Shown here: piece by piece, positions 5,744 to 5,803 of the stretch
Numbering within the stretch: the first letter of the stretch is position 1
Layout: each line of letters begins with the position of its first letter
DNA from: an uncultured Bifidobacterium sp.
Lineage (GTDB): Bacteria; Actinomycetota; Actinomycetes; Actinomycetales; Bifidobacteriaceae
Reading direction: 5' to 3'
Length of the DNA stretch: 5,803 bases
Assembly (NCBI RefSeq): GCF_959020145.1
Contig: NZ_CAUEQY010000056.1
Span: 1 to 5,803 of the forward strand
Notes under the pieces: model-generated
What the model was told of the DNA's origin: nothing
Seen by the model: the letters and a program-made list of their open reading frames with translations, nothing else
The model's database searches: none
Made by a program: the position numbers and the translations under genes

Positions 5744-5772
5744 TTCCGGTCTGTCAACCTGACACGCCGGAA
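5744..5772 (+). terminator. Hairpin after rne, possible terminator or rplU leader element
   Basis: TTCCGGTCTGTCA (5744-5756) pairs with TGACACGCCGGAA (5760-5772) around the 3-base loop ACC. It has 11 Watson-Crick pairs, one G-U pair and one C-C mismatch, and begins 15 bases after the rne stop. The bases after it (AACAGACTTGCGG) are not T-rich, so it is not a textbook intrinsic terminator. It may mark the rne 3' end, or belong to the leader of the next gene, which is rplU in the usual actinobacterial order but lies outside the window. Confidence 0.45.
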
Positions 5773-5778
5773 ACAGAC

Positions 5779-5803
5779 TTGCGGTTGTACGCGGGTATGT
5801 GTA
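5779..5803 (+). promoter_or_regulatory. Possible promoter cut by the window edge
   Basis: TTGCGG (5779-5784) is a -35-like hexamer. Seventeen bases later, at 5802, a hexamer beginning TA starts and is cut by the window edge. A promoter for the downstream ribosomal protein genes would fit here, but only two bases of the -10 are visible. Confidence 0.2.

Overview
The window looks like chromosomal DNA from a Bifidobacterium or a close actinobacterial relative. The reasons are its high-GC codon use, a GTG-started RNase E/G protein with the long charged N-terminal extension known from Actinobacteria, and the position of that gene at what is probably the upstream end of the usual rne-rplU-rpmA-obg neighbourhood (the later genes lie outside the window). 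The genus is inferred from general familiarity, not from a database match.

Layout from left to right. Positions 1-82 probably hold the 3' end of a rightward reading frame, followed by a perfect 10-bp GC hairpin (87-118). A leftward gene for an AEC-family (auxin efflux carrier type) membrane transporter covers 130-1074. A 129-bp divergent spacer separates it from dapE (1204-2409, rightward), which encodes a complete M20-family succinyl-diaminopimelate desuccinylase for lysine/DAP synthesis. A 505-bp gap follows (2410-2914). It contains a four-unit repeat, two direct copies followed by two inverted copies (2475-2588), then a G-quadruplex-type tract (2587-2610), a possible extended -10 promoter (2675-2683), and a long leader with several stem-loops and a chain of overlapping tiny reading frames. 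The leader runs into rne (2915-5728), a 937-residue RNase E/G endoribonuclease with intact catalytic, 5'-sensor and zinc-link residues. After rne there is a 13-pair hairpin with one mismatch (5744-5772), and possibly the -35 of the next promoter at the right edge.

The three full genes do not form one pathway: one is a transporter of unknown substrate, one a lysine biosynthesis enzyme and one the central RNA-decay nuclease. No mobile element, CRISPR array, tRNA or rRNA was seen. The parts most worth a second look are non-coding or disordered: the dapE-rne gap, the rne leader, and a duplicated hydrophobic motif inside the charged N-terminal half of the RNase.
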